Assembly (NCBI RefSeq): GCF_937616625.2 | Contig: NC_065571.1 | Coordinates: 3,970,501-4,034,500, forward strand | Reading direction: 5' to 3' | Length of the DNA: 64,000 nucleotides | Source of the DNA: Mercurialis annua | Taxonomy: Eukaryota > Streptophyta > Magnoliopsida > Malpighiales > Euphorbiaceae | Shown here: positions 42,928 through 54,175 of the stretch, one piece after another | How positions within the stretch are numbered: position 1 is the stretch's first letter | How the letters are laid out: every line of letters begins with the position of its first letter | Notes under the pieces: model-generated | Databases searched by the model: none | What the model was told of the DNA's origin: nothing | Seen by the model: the letters and a program-made list of their open reading frames with translations, nothing else | Position numbers and translations under genes: made by a program

Positions 42928-45900
42928 ATGGTGGTGCCGCCTCCGACTCCCTGTCAAAAACTGGCGGCCGCGGCGGAGCTGCCAGTAATAGACTTATCAC
43001 GGAGTGATAAGTCGAAGGTATCGGAGGAGATAGTGAGAGCGTGCGAAGAGTGCGGATTCTTTAAGGTTATAAACCACGGTGTTCCTCGAGATGTTATAGC
43101 GAAAATGGAAGAGCAGAGCCTGGGTTTTTTTGGTAAACCGGTTGATGAAAAAAACCAGGCTGGACCTGCTAATCCGTTCGGTTACGGTTGTAAGAATATT
43201 GGGTTTAATGGTGATATGGGTGAAGTTGAATATCTTCTGTTTAATACTCATCCTCTCTCCATTGCCAATACTTCTAAATCTATCTCCAATGATCCTTTTC
43301 AATTCAGGTACGTAAATATGCATATATAAATTTTCATTTCTTTAATATTTCTTTGGCAAAATAAATAAATTTCTTTAAAATTTTCTTTGTTTTCCTTTTC
43401 TTGATTATATTTTGTAGAGTGCCTTTAACAGTCTTTGTTTACTTGCCCCTTGAGATTTTTAGTTCATAAAATGAGGCTAAAATTTAAATATTTATATTAG
43501 CAATTTACGGGAGATTTGGTCTAGACCGGGTTCATATTTTATTCATGAACACGATCAATCAAAAGTTGATAAATAAATATAAATATTAGATTACATAACA
43601 TTTTGTAAGTTGAGTTCATTATAGAAAATTAATATTTTATGTAGATAATAAATTCTCAAAATCTATGTAGCATTGAGCTACCGGTTGGCATATTGATAAT
43701 TTTAACATAAGTACTATGCCATTTAGCATTTCTAACATAAATTTTATTTACAACATAAAAAAAACTCAAAAGTAACGCTCTTTTGCCGTATCCGTATTTA
43801 ATTTTTTTTCATATATTGTATCCGCGTTATATAGATATATACACAATGAATTCTTTTTCCTAATAGTTTTTCAATAGGTTTTATTTAGGGGGAAAATATA
43901 AGAGAAATAAATGGAAAAGATAAACACGTGACGTTTAAAACAATAAAAACCATTAAATTTTTAAGAAATGTAAAGAATTGAAAACACGAGGCTCCTAGAA
44001 GGTGGGATCACCTCTCTCCGACACTTCTCTGTCACTTAAATATTTGTGGTTCTTTATTTTTTGTTTAATCTCTATTTTACATAAATACTATACTTATCCT
44101 CTTCTCAACTTAGATTTTCTTTATGTAAAGTACTAAGCCATTGTACTCTGCACCTAATAATAATATATAACTATTACGTATCAAATTGACTACTCACTAC
44201 ACATATATCAACTATGTCCAATCAAATCAAAAGAATCCCGAATCCCAGTTCAATCAATTCCAATTTTTTTAATTTTCTTTTTACATTTTAACCTGAAAAA
44301 GTAGAGACTACTAATTGTCCGCAGGTGAGTCTATTGACTTGTAACTCAGACCACTTAATTATCAATTTCCTTCCCCAATTTTTTTATCAATTTGCCACCA
44401 TTTTGATACAAAATGATTATCAAGGTTTACAACACATGCTGAATTAGGTATATAATGGAATAAATTGATATTTTTTTGCCAAATTTAGAAATAAATTACT
44501 CATAAAATTGAAATTCATACTAATTGACCAATACTTACAACCAATACTTATAAATTGAGAAGGCAATCTACCAGTTAAATCTAACTTAGAATGTTATTTT
44601 TATATGAGTAAAAGGTAGTTATGGTTTCCGAACTTGTGATTCGGAACAAGTTAATTTATTATCATTTATTTTAATCAATTAATGACATTATTATTTAAAT
44701 TGATTAATTATAAAATTGTATCATTTCAGTTTTTGAACTTGTTAATATTTAAAACCATTTTTTTTTTAATGGATCAAAATAATAAGAGTGAGATTTTTAA
44801 CATTGAATCACAGACCAAGTTGATCCTCATTTCATTAATACTAATGGAGGAGAAATATGAGAACATATAATTTTAAAATCTGAATAGTAGTAATAAATTT
44901 CTCTGTCACAGTATATTTTAAATTCAAGGTGTTAACTAATTATGGAAATACATATGTTACTAAGAATAAATAAGATAATTTACGTGATGGGTGAAAAATG
45001 GTACGTGACAGCTCTGCTGTGAGTGGATACATAGAAGCAGTTAGAGGGGTGGCATGTGAGATATTAGATCGGATGGCAGAGGGGCTGGGGGTCCCACACA
45101 CCTCAGTGTTTAGTCAGCTAATCAGAGACGTTGACAGTGACTCAATCCTCAGGCTCAATCACTACCCTACTCTTCTCTCCTCCAACCATAACGACACGTC
45201 ACCTTCTTGCAACGCCAATCGAGTTGGCTTCGGCGAGCATTCTGACCCTCAGATCTTGACGCTCTTGACATCCAACGACGTGGGTGGCCTTCAGATTTCC
45301 CTAAATGACGGTGTGTGGGTCCCTGTTTCACCTGACCCCACTGCCTTCTGTGTTAATGTTGGTGATGTCTTACAGGTCGGTTCCTTCTCTTTCTCAGTCT
45401 GTTACTGTTACTTTAATTCTTCTTCTGTAATGATAATAATGTTTTAATTGGGCTGATGGAAACTGATCAGCCCAACTGCTGAATCAGTCTCTGCCCACTA
45501 CTGATTCAGCTTTGAACCGGGTCTGATTCGTTCGTTCTTCTTGATTGTCACTTCAATATTTGGTCCCACCCACATCAGTTTCTATCAAATAAAATTCGTA
45601 GTTTGTTGTGAATTGAATTGAATGAGGAGTCTGTTTCAGAATAAATGAAACTACAAAATGTATTTTTTATAAAAAATAATAATATTATTTCAACATTTTC
45701 GGTTCGGCATTTCTTTTTCCGTGCAACATATTCGTATGGACTAGAATTCTTTCCTTGAACGAAAATATCCCGACATTGCAAAAAAAAGTTCTCTTTATTT
45801 TCTATATTAATGAAAAAGAAAGTTGATTTTTTCGGATTCGTTGATTTTTCCGTGTAAATAAAGATAATGAAAGAAAGATAATAGAAGATCTATATTTGGT

Positions 45901-46348
45901 CATAGCTGTCATTCTTGAAAAACATTGTCAAGATAAAAAGAATGATTCCTTCTATGAAAATGATAATTGTGTTATGATTCTCAGTTTCTATCAGCAAAGC
46001 TATGAAAATGACATTTGATTATAGATAAGGCTCAATTTGAAAGCTGTCATTACAATTGCTAATTATCTTGTAATTTTTGCTGTATAGGCTATGACAAATG
46101 GGAGATTTGTGAGTGTTAGGCATAGAGCCGTGACCAATGCATACAAGTCAAGAATGTCAATGGCGTATTTCGCTGCACCACCTCTCGACGCCACCATCGC
46201 CGTACTTCCGGAGATGGTCACACCGGTTAAACCTTCCTTGTATAGGCCTTTCACCTGGGCTGACTATAAAAAAGCTGCTTACTCTCTCCGCCTCGGAGAT
46301 AGCCGCCTTCAACTATTCAGCAGGAACGGGGAAGAGCGACGATCGTGA
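42928..46348 (+). CDS. GA2OX: Gibberellin 2-beta-dioxygenase (GA 2-oxidase, C19 type)
   Basis: This cytosolic Fe(II)/2-oxoglutarate dioxygenase inactivates gibberellins by 2-beta-hydroxylation. Exons 42928-43307, 45012-45375 and 46088-46348 join in frame to 334 aa, the usual length for C19 GA 2-oxidases. The N-terminal DIOX_N part has [20 protein letters not shown] and [20 protein letters not shown], the last being typical of C19 GA2ox. The iron ligands are His203 and Asp205 in GEHSDPQ and His260 in RHRAVTN; Arg270 and Ser272 in SRMSMAYF bind 2-oxoglutarate. GGLQI and the NVGDVLQ segment ending exon 2 are also family features. Intron 1 is 1.7 kb and intron 2 is 0.7 kb. The three-exon layout fits the family. 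The exact paralogue number is not assigned. Confidence 0.95.
45576..45790. other. Unusual segment in GA2ox intron 2, possibly organelle-derived
   Basis: On the minus strand a reading frame beginning [20 protein letters not shown] runs through 36 codons of balanced composition in an otherwise AT-rich intron. The phrasing resembles plant organelle spacer DNA, but I cannot name a source. Confidence 0.25.
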
Positions 46349-47006
46349 GTTGCTTGAGTCGTAGATGGTTGATGTGTTTTTGTACCCTTCAATGGGAATT
46401 TTGGTTACATCACATAGTTACCACTCACAGATGGAAAATTTAGTAGTAGTCTAGTAAATGGTTTCTACTAGTTCAGTTTAGAAATTAGTGTAAAATTCCG
46501 ATCCCTCAATTACAGCCTTAATTATCTGCAATAGTTATAATAGATAAATCATGCTTAACTACACCGTTTTGCCATGTCCGTATTCAAATATCATGTTTTC
46601 CTCCATATCCATGTCCATGCTATATAGAAGAAAACTAAATGATTCATAGAGAAAAGCAATCAACGTGAATATAAGAATAACTTCGATCCAAGGAAATCAG
46701 AAAATGCTGAAACGAAAAATAGTAAAACAACATTTTAAGCCAAAATAGCTTATAATATAAATTTTTTCAAGTTTCACAAGTGTTTCGGAGAATTAAAATG
46801 AAACATTGAAATATAAAATTCAACAAGTCAACAAGTTTCCGTACAATATAGCGGCTCCCTAAAAACTGAGCCATCTAACTGAATTTTATTACTGTACATC
46901 AATGAAATGCTACAGATATGTACCTGTAGTAAAGTCTGCAGTTAGAAGTAGTTTCAATAATATGCCTAAATCTGGAAAGTAGTCACCTCCGAAGAGATTT
47001 AATCAA
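46349..47006. other. Convergent 3' region between GA2ox and invertase
   Basis: The 3' ends of two genes face each other across about 660 bp. Both 3' untranslated regions should lie here. No other feature is seen. Confidence 0.5.
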
Positions 47007-50000
47007 TCAAGCATGATTCTGAGATCTTGCAGCTGATCGCGAACACTTCTTTCGGTTGGTTTTGCTAAGTGCGCAGACACAAGTCTCGAGGAGATCATAA
47101 TCCTCGTCCCAAAACAACAGTGATGCCTTCTCTGGGTTCTTCAAAAGCATCTTTGATGTTAGGAAACCAGCAATTGTCCATGTCTGATGAAGCCGCGATT
47201 GTTTGCCTATAAACCTTCCACTTTTTGTGTCATAATATTCCGGCCAGTGGTCTGTTGATAACCTCTTCTCCGCCAAAGTAACTGCTTTTTGTGCTAATTC
47301 AGGTTTCCCCATCTTTAAACAAGCCAATGTGAACTGTATCGAGGATCAAACAGCATCTTAGCAATTACAGGTCTATAACTCAAATCACCAAGATTTGAAT
47401 CCAATGTCCAAAGAGTAAAACAAACTAGGGGGATAACCAAGTCGAGTCAACTCACGCGTTACTCGGGTTTGACTCGAACAATATTTCAAATCAACTCGAT
47501 ATTAATCGGATTCGAACTCAAGTTCGAGTTACTCAAATCAACTTTTTTAAATCGAGTACAAGCATCAAGATACTGAGTTCAACAGGCTTGCAGCATACCT
47601 TTTACTTCTTATACTTATTCATATTTTTCATGATATTTTTATTTTTATACCAATTTTAAATATTTATACAGTTGATCGAGACGAGTCTTGCTCGATTCTT
47701 AAATTTCTATCAAACTTGAGATTGAGCTCCTAAAATTAGTACTAGAGTCGAGTCAAATTCGAACTTGAGATATTCCGACTCTCAATTACACTCCTAAATC
47801 CAACAAATGTAATATTTCTCAATTAGTTACCTGCCAGAGAAGAGTTGGCCAAGATCCTCCATTGTGGTATGACCATGGGCTGCAATAAATGAGAAATGAT
47901 TAGCACATCAGATAACCATACTCCAAGAAATATGCTGGGCATATCAGATAACCATACTCCAAAAATATGCTGTGCTGAAAGCACATGAATCAAGAGAGCC
48001 TCACGTATTTTTCGGGTCACTTCCGGTAATTATGCGCCATTCCTCGGATTCCAAAGCCGGATAGGAAATTTTAAGTGGCATATTAGCCACAAGATCATCC
48101 CATTTTGCCTCAATCAAATTCAGGATACCCTCATTCTGTTTTTGGGTTCCCAAAGAGGAAATAATTGTCCAAAGATTCCCAAGCGTGAAAAACCTAAAAT
48201 CCATATGTGCAGGTTGTAGATTGCCGATGAGATAGCCACCTTCTTCAGGAATCCAATCCACTAACCATGAAGGAATCTGATCTGGATATATATTAAACTT
48301 GTTGACAGCATCTGTTGAGTATTCCTCCGTCTTGTAGCGATAAATCTCATTAATCTTTTTCATATCCACCCAATAATACTCTCTCATATGAAACGAGAGC
48401 GCACTGAGTCGGCTATTGACAGCAGCTACCAAGTTCTTGGTTCCATCGTTGACAATGAGCATCTCACGCGCACAGCGCAGTGATGAATAGAACAAGGCCT
48501 ATTAAGTTTATTAGTAGTTCAGCTTCAGTAAAAGAAAGACAGTCAAATCTAAAAAGGAGTTGACTTTTATTTTACTTACTTGGATTTCAAGAGGGTGTCC
48601 ATGAATACCCATCCGTCTATCGATCATGCAGGACCCATCGGTTACTAACAGAGTAGGGAACATATCAAATCCGTCTGATAAACACAGATTAAGAATGAGC
48701 CTAATGCCAGTTTGAACATCGGTTCTCTCTTGTAAACTGTAGTCTCCTGTGATCTTTCCATAAGCTCTCAACAATATTATCCACCACAACCCTGTCAATC
48801 ATCATATGTTTCAGATATCAATTGTAAAGCAAAAAGTTGAAACTTCAAAATGTATGAAATTCACAAAGAAAATATAGGAAAATACAAGCTACGTAGACAC
48901 AGAGAACCCTAAACAAGATTTTGCAAAAATGTTCAATACATTGCTGCTCAATTACCAGAGTCAACAGGGGCTACACGCCCAATGGCTGATTCACCAAAAT
49001 CAGGATCCAGAACTTCTTCAAATGCTCCATCACTTCCATCAAGGGGCACATTTCTAACTTTAAAACTTGCTGGCATTAGCCCTTGCCCAGGACTATAGCA
49101 ATCCACTGTCTTCTCCCAACTCTATCAGCCACAAGAAAAAAATTAATTATTTTAACTGAGACACCAGCAGAATTCTCTTTATGCTGTTCTAAAAATTCAT
49201 AAGTTCATGTGACAATTTCACTCTGAAAAATAAAAAGATAAATCTTTTTTAGATGCATGTAATTATTCTACCCTGAAACTTCCTATGGTGTCATTGAGCC
49301 TAATAAAAACAAATGAAACAATATCATTTCAGATGTTGTTGAGAAATTTTATGGGACGACACTTTCTGATCCAATGGTCTCATTTAAAAATAAGTTAATA
49401 CTTCATAATGCTATGCTAAAGCAAAACAACATCATTTCACATGTAAAATCATACGATTCTGAGAAACAACAAACTAGAGATCAATATATGTAAAATGCAA
49501 GCAACGAGGGCGAACAAAATAAAGTAATACATTGCCATTAAATCACAAATTACCTGCAACTGCAATGTGTATAGAAGAAAGTTCTTCACAATATCTGTGT
49601 CTCCCTTAAGTAGAAAGGCAAGTGCAGATGGAACAAAATCACGAATAAATACTTGATCATAATTCAGTGGTTGCTTATCAGCAGGATCATTAGCAGCCAC
49701 AGTTCCCACTGGATTGCCATAGTAACTCACAACAGCGCCTTCTAGCAACTTCCACGCCTCCTTTTCAATTTCAGACAACTCCCTCTCAATCTCAGGAGCT
49801 GTCTTATTCAAATCCTTGAAATAATCTAAGTTCACATGTGTCCCATTTATACCTACACTATCAGACTTTTCTTCTTTTTCAACAACATTATTTCCCGTTT
49901 CACTTTTTTCAGTCACTAAAGGCTTCACATTCAAGCCACCTTGAATGTAAATGTTCTCAAATCCCTTGTCATTAATACGAGACTCGAAGGATGTTGAATG

Positions 50001-50366
50001 ATTCCTAGTATCCGATGATACCTTGGGGATTACTAAAACACCCCTTATACTACCAATATCTACACGATGTCTAGATGTAAAAACCTTAGACTGACTCCAA
50101 CTCGAATTGGAGATATTAAAAGCTCTCCGATTCGAATGAACAACAAATTTGCTGTTACCTATAACCCTTGACCTACTATTGACACTATAGTAATAAAACC
50201 TATATTGATGAGCTGATTTCGACTGTGATTTCGACAAATTGCTACCGACACCCGAATTACTCAACTTTGGGGGAGAAAAACCAAAAATTGAAGAGCTTTT
50301 GCAACCAATTAGGATTCTACAAGAGGGTTTCATGGTTGAGATACCAATACAACAACCAGCACTCAT
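47007..50366 (-). CDS. A/N-INV: Alkaline/neutral invertase (GH100), organelle-type leader
   Basis: The enzyme splits sucrose to glucose and fructose at neutral pH. Six exons join in frame: 50366-49554, 49121-48956, 48791-48580, 48498-48005, 47879-47831 and 47333-47007, giving 686 aa. The long N-terminus ([19 protein letters not shown], then Ser/Arg-rich to about residue 130) resembles the mitochondrial A/N-InvA/InvC group, so an organelle location is inferred. The GH100 core starts near [20 protein letters not shown] and shows [99 protein letters not shown] and WPEYYD. By comparison with bacterial GH100 the Asp of MIDRRMG and the Glu of WPEYYD are the likely catalytic pair. The start at 50366 is the first ATG of the frame. 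Intron 5 contains a hAT-like MITE. No damage is seen. Confidence 0.94.
47426..47796. mobile_element. hAT-type non-autonomous element in invertase intron 5 (371 bp)
   Basis: The left end TAGGGGGATAACCAAGTCGA and the inverted right end TAGGAGTGTAATTGAGAGTC pair as short terminal repeats, with many TCGAGT/ACTCGA words inside. The flanking 8-mers are AAACAAAC and AATCCAAC (6 of 8 matching). This TAGGGGTG(T)AA type is common among plant hAT MITEs. It is spliced out with the intron. Confidence 0.6.
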
Positions 50367-50402
50367 ATTTTTGGTATATAAATTTGAAAAATTCAAGTAA
50401 TT

Positions 50403-50611
50403 CTGCAACCTTTATCAATCTATACACAGAGTGTTAAGGCTATAATCTTGAGTAAATATATACACACAACTTATAATAACTCTATTGGCCTATGAATTGA
50501 ACCTAAAGAATATACTATATAGTATAAAAATACAAGATATGATGTATAGAGTTAACTAAAAATGGAAAATAAAAGAAAAAATGACTGAAATTTGAAATGT
50601 CTGTTACTTAC
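50403..50611 (-). other. Likely leader (5' UTR) intron of the invertase gene
   Basis: On the minus strand a donor ACT|GTAAGT (exon end 50612) and an acceptor TTGCAG (exon start 50402) frame a 209-nt intron between the TATA box at 50681-50687 and the start codon at 50366. It is a prediction from splice-site wording only. Confidence 0.5.
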
Positions 50612-50680
50612 AGTTGAAGAGAGAGAGGTTGAAGAATAGCTTTTGAATGAGAGAATTGATAAATTTGGTTCCAAATGGCC

Positions 50681-50687
50681 TTTTATA
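50681..50687 (-). promoter_or_regulatory. TATA box of the invertase gene
   Basis: On the minus strand the context reads CTCTATAAAAGG, a strong TATA box. It places the transcription start near 50650. Confidence 0.6.
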
Positions 50688-53148
50688 GAGAAAAAAAAAC
50701 TCATGAACATGGTGGCACTTTTTCTTACAAGTTGCAACTTGCAAGTTACAACACTGCCCTTGCACATGGCCTTCCTTTTTTTATTGGTTTTTTAATTCAT
50801 CTTTTCAATTGTTTTGTAGTTCCGATAAATTGTCAGCATTAATTCATTTGAATTTTTTTTTTAATTGTATTTTGGAAAAATGCAGAAAAGTGCTGTATTT
50901 TTAATACAATTATATTTGTAGCTCTAAGTTTTAATTCTCGTAGAATCATACTCTTCGTCTTATAAAATTAGTGTAAAGTTAATTTCTTATGTAATAAAGC
51001 ATAAAAAAATATATGAAACATTAATATATATTTATTGAATAGTTTTGAAAGCTAATTTAATTGCTTCTGGCAAAATTGCAGAAATCTATTGCATTTTTGT
51101 AAGAATATAATTATAGTTCTATTTTTATAAGAATATATTTATAGTTCTAGATTTTAATTCTGGTACAATCATACTATTCATCTTATAAAATTAGTGCAAA
51201 CTAAATTTTATTTGTAATAAAACAAAAAAATATGAACCATTAATTTATATAGATTATATTATTTAAAATCTAATTTAAATAGAATAAAAAATTTAAAATA
51301 TATTTTTATTAAAAATGAATGAATGTAAATATAAATTACCTAACAAAATATTATGTAAGAAAAATGTTGCAGGCTAAATACAATTTCTTAATAAAAATAA
51401 AATCTATTTATAAGCATTGGACAACAAACTGATAAGTCGTGGGTACAAGTCCTCCCACAAACGATCTTTCATTTTTAATTATTAAAAAAAAAACTTTTTT
51501 TAGAAAATGAAATGAAATAAAATAACATAAATATTCAGAATTAGGAAATAAACAAGGGGGCAAGTTGGGAAGTTGTGGAAGAAAATAAAGACGTGTAGGG
51601 CCAATTTTTTACAGGGATAAAATAGTCTCACAAATTTACATTTTGACTGATAATCAAACCGATGGTTCTGAATTTCTTATCCAATTCAAGACAGACCATA
51701 AGAAGGAAGGAAAATGTGCGGAAATCAAAAAAGGTCCACTTTTGTACCTTTTTTTTAATGATTATATAGAAAGAAATTCTTATTCTTATTTAAATTTAAT
51801 AATACAAAATAAAAACAAATTTTATACATTCAAAATATCAATATATCTTTTAAATACATTCAAGTATAATCTGTCAATATTTTCAAAATTTAGAATATTT
51901 TTTTATCTAAACTATATCGATAAATAATTATAAATTTATTAAACTATCTGATTCAGATGTTGCTTGTAACTGATAGTTATTAGCTGTTAGCTGTTACTAA
52001 TAGATGATGTCTAATGTCTGATAGTAAATATATCAATGGTATAAATAATTATCATTTAAAAATAATTAAATAATTGTTGTATATATTATAACATTAACAT
52101 ATTTTAATAAGGATAATTTTATCTAAGAGCTAATAAAATCAAAATAACTATCAATTATTAGTAAAAAAATTCAAAATAGAGTTTTTTAAAAGTAATTGTT
52201 AGAAGTTCAAAAAGTTACCGATATTATTTTAAAAAAGTTTACCAAATATTTTAGTGAAGATTTTTGAAAAATAAAAGTAAATATCACAGTGATAAAGTGA
52301 ACCAGTCATTTTTCTAAGTGTTTGAATGTGTTTAAATAATATATTTTTATAAAATTAACTTTTTGAAAATGAATTTATAGAAATAATAGTTAATTGTATT
52401 TGATATACAATTTAATTTTTATCTATCAATTAATATTAAATTAAAGACAATCATATACTTAAAAATTCAATTTATTGTAGATTAAATTAATTATTTTTTA
52501 TCTACTTAATTAAAATCTTATTTAAAGACTAATTTTTTTGTAAAATATTTACTAACTCGTTATTTTTAATAAATACATATTAAAAGATACACAAAAATAT
52601 TATCTTTTAGAAAATTATATTTTTAATTCATTTATTCTCAACCAAATAAGTGGTAGGACGGATCCTAAAATATTAGTATTATTAAACATTAAATTTTGGA
52701 GGTTGCATTTTATGATAAAATATTTTGGCTTTCATCATTAGATAAATTTTTTTGTATATAATTTCTGTTAAAAAATCTAGAAGTATATAAGAGAAAAAGA
52801 AAATGAAAAGATATTCCAACAAATGAAAGAGAAAGGTGGATATGTGGGAGCCTTCCAGGTCACAGAGCTTATCTAAAAGAGCAAGTTAATATCCTACGTG
52901 TCATGATATTTAAATGGATATCTATTCGTACTTTTCTCTATTTACCAATTTCCATTTATTCTTCTGATTACTATGGTTATGTTTCTATTCAAAAATAAAA
53001 CATCTCCACGAAATTATGTATTTTGACAATTAAGTGAAAGAAACTTATACGTTTAAAAGATATACTTTTACATATTTTATGATTTTTTTAAAGAAAAAAG
53101 TATACATTTTTCTTTTGATAAAATTGTTGCCTACTACTAATTAATATT
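50688..53148. other. Intergenic region upstream of the invertase gene
   Basis: The right-hand neighbourhood of the invertase promoter gives way to very AT-rich DNA. A SINE copy is annotated at 51409-51493. The open frame 51643-51927 has no recognisable domain and I do not call it a gene. No other features are seen. Confidence 0.4.
51409..51493 (+). mobile_element. tRNA-like SINE, copy
   Basis: Contains TATAAGCATTGGACAACAAA, CTGATAAGTCGTGGGTACAA followed by GTCCTCCCACAAACGATC, then TTTTTAATTATT and an A-run. The B-box is changed to GGTACAAGTCC. Confidence 0.6.
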
Positions 53149-53402
53149 TCATCTATCTCAAAACAGTAGTCTATTTTTTTACTTACATACATTTTAAAAA
53201 ACACAATTAATATTTTAATTTTTCACAATTTTATCTTCATTTGTTCTATTATACCCTTATTAAATATAATGTCTAATTTATTTTTTAAGCTAATGACAAT
53301 AAATAATAAACATTAAATAAGGGTAAATGAAAAAATCACCATTTCAAGTTGTGATTTAAAAGAAATGTGGACAACTATTTGGGACAAAAAAAGAAGGAAA
53401 AA
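53149..53402. mobile_element. Possible worn Stowaway-type MITE
   Basis: Left CATCTATCTCAAAACAGTAG followed by TCTATTTTTT, and inverted right TTTTTGTCCCAAATAGTTGT followed by CCACATTT, resemble the CATCCCAAAATAGTTGTCC type ends of Stowaway elements. Ends are approximate. Confidence 0.4.
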
Positions 53403-53477
53403 TGGATTATTGTTCTGAAACAGATTAAAAAATACACTACAAATACAAATTAATGCTACTAATAATCAATGATGTGA

Positions 53478-53699
53478 AGAAATTCTTAGGTAGACCGAGT
53501 CTACCACGTTATCCGTAGACTAAACCATTCATAATATAACACCTCATTAAAATGATGGCAATATCGTAATATCATCATTAAAATTTGAATCATTTATTAT
53601 ACAATTATTACGATACCGCCATCATTTTAATGAGGTGTTTTATTATGAGTGGTTTAATCTACGGATGACGTGGTAGACTCGGTCTACCTAAGAATTTTT
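53478..53699. mobile_element. Hairpin MITE, 222 bp, about 95-bp inverted ends
   Basis: Left AAATTCTTAGGTAGACCGAG followed by TCTACCACGT matches the inverted right arm almost perfectly for about 95 bp (down to GATGGC and TATCGTAAT). A perfect 12-bp direct repeat TCAATGATGTGA lies at 53466-53477 and 53700-53711. Nearly the whole element is one hairpin. An 11-12 bp duplication is slightly long for Mutator elements, so the superfamily is uncertain. Confidence 0.85.
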
Positions 53700-53711
53700 T
53701 CAATGATGTGA

Positions 53712-54175
53712 TATTTTTTTTGTTAAATTTAGTTCAAATGGAAGGAGCTATCAGTGCAGTCTGCCGGGATAATTCAGGTGCAGTGGTGAAATGTGGAGTG
53801 GCTATTCTACATGGAGTTGATGATGTTGAATTGGCTGAGACATTGGCGATTCGTTTGGGTTTACAAATGGCTACATCTTTACGTGCAAGGAAACAATTAG
53901 TCGAGTCAGATGCCCTTGCTGTTATTAGCCGTCTCCAACATCCGGGTAGAGCTATTGATAACATCCAACTAATAGTGGAAGATTGCCTTGCTTTAGTGCA
54001 GGATACTGAAGTTACTTTTCAGCATGTTAGTAGGAATAGCAACAATGTTGCCCATGCCCTTGCTAAATGGGGTATTTTTATCGAAAAAGATTGTATGTTT
54101 GACGGTAAAATTCCTTTCCCGATCAACGAATTTATTGTTACCTCTTGATCAATAAAGTACTCTTTTCCTCTAAAA
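53712..54175 (+). pseudogene. LINE 3' fragment: RNase H-like domain (RVT_3)
   Basis: An open frame from the ATG at 53738 to TGA at 54146-54148 codes an RNase H fold of the kind at the C-terminus of plant LINEs: AVCRDNSGAVV, ELAETLAIRLGLQ (catalytic Glu), VESDALAVI (catalytic Asp) and RNSNNVAHALAK. The first strand with its catalytic Asp is missing at the 5' cut. The stop is followed by AATAAA and an A-run (54166-54175), the end of a LINE. It is a dead, 5'-truncated copy; it is not part of the 11-16 kb LINE, whose ORF2 lacks this domain. Confidence 0.75.
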
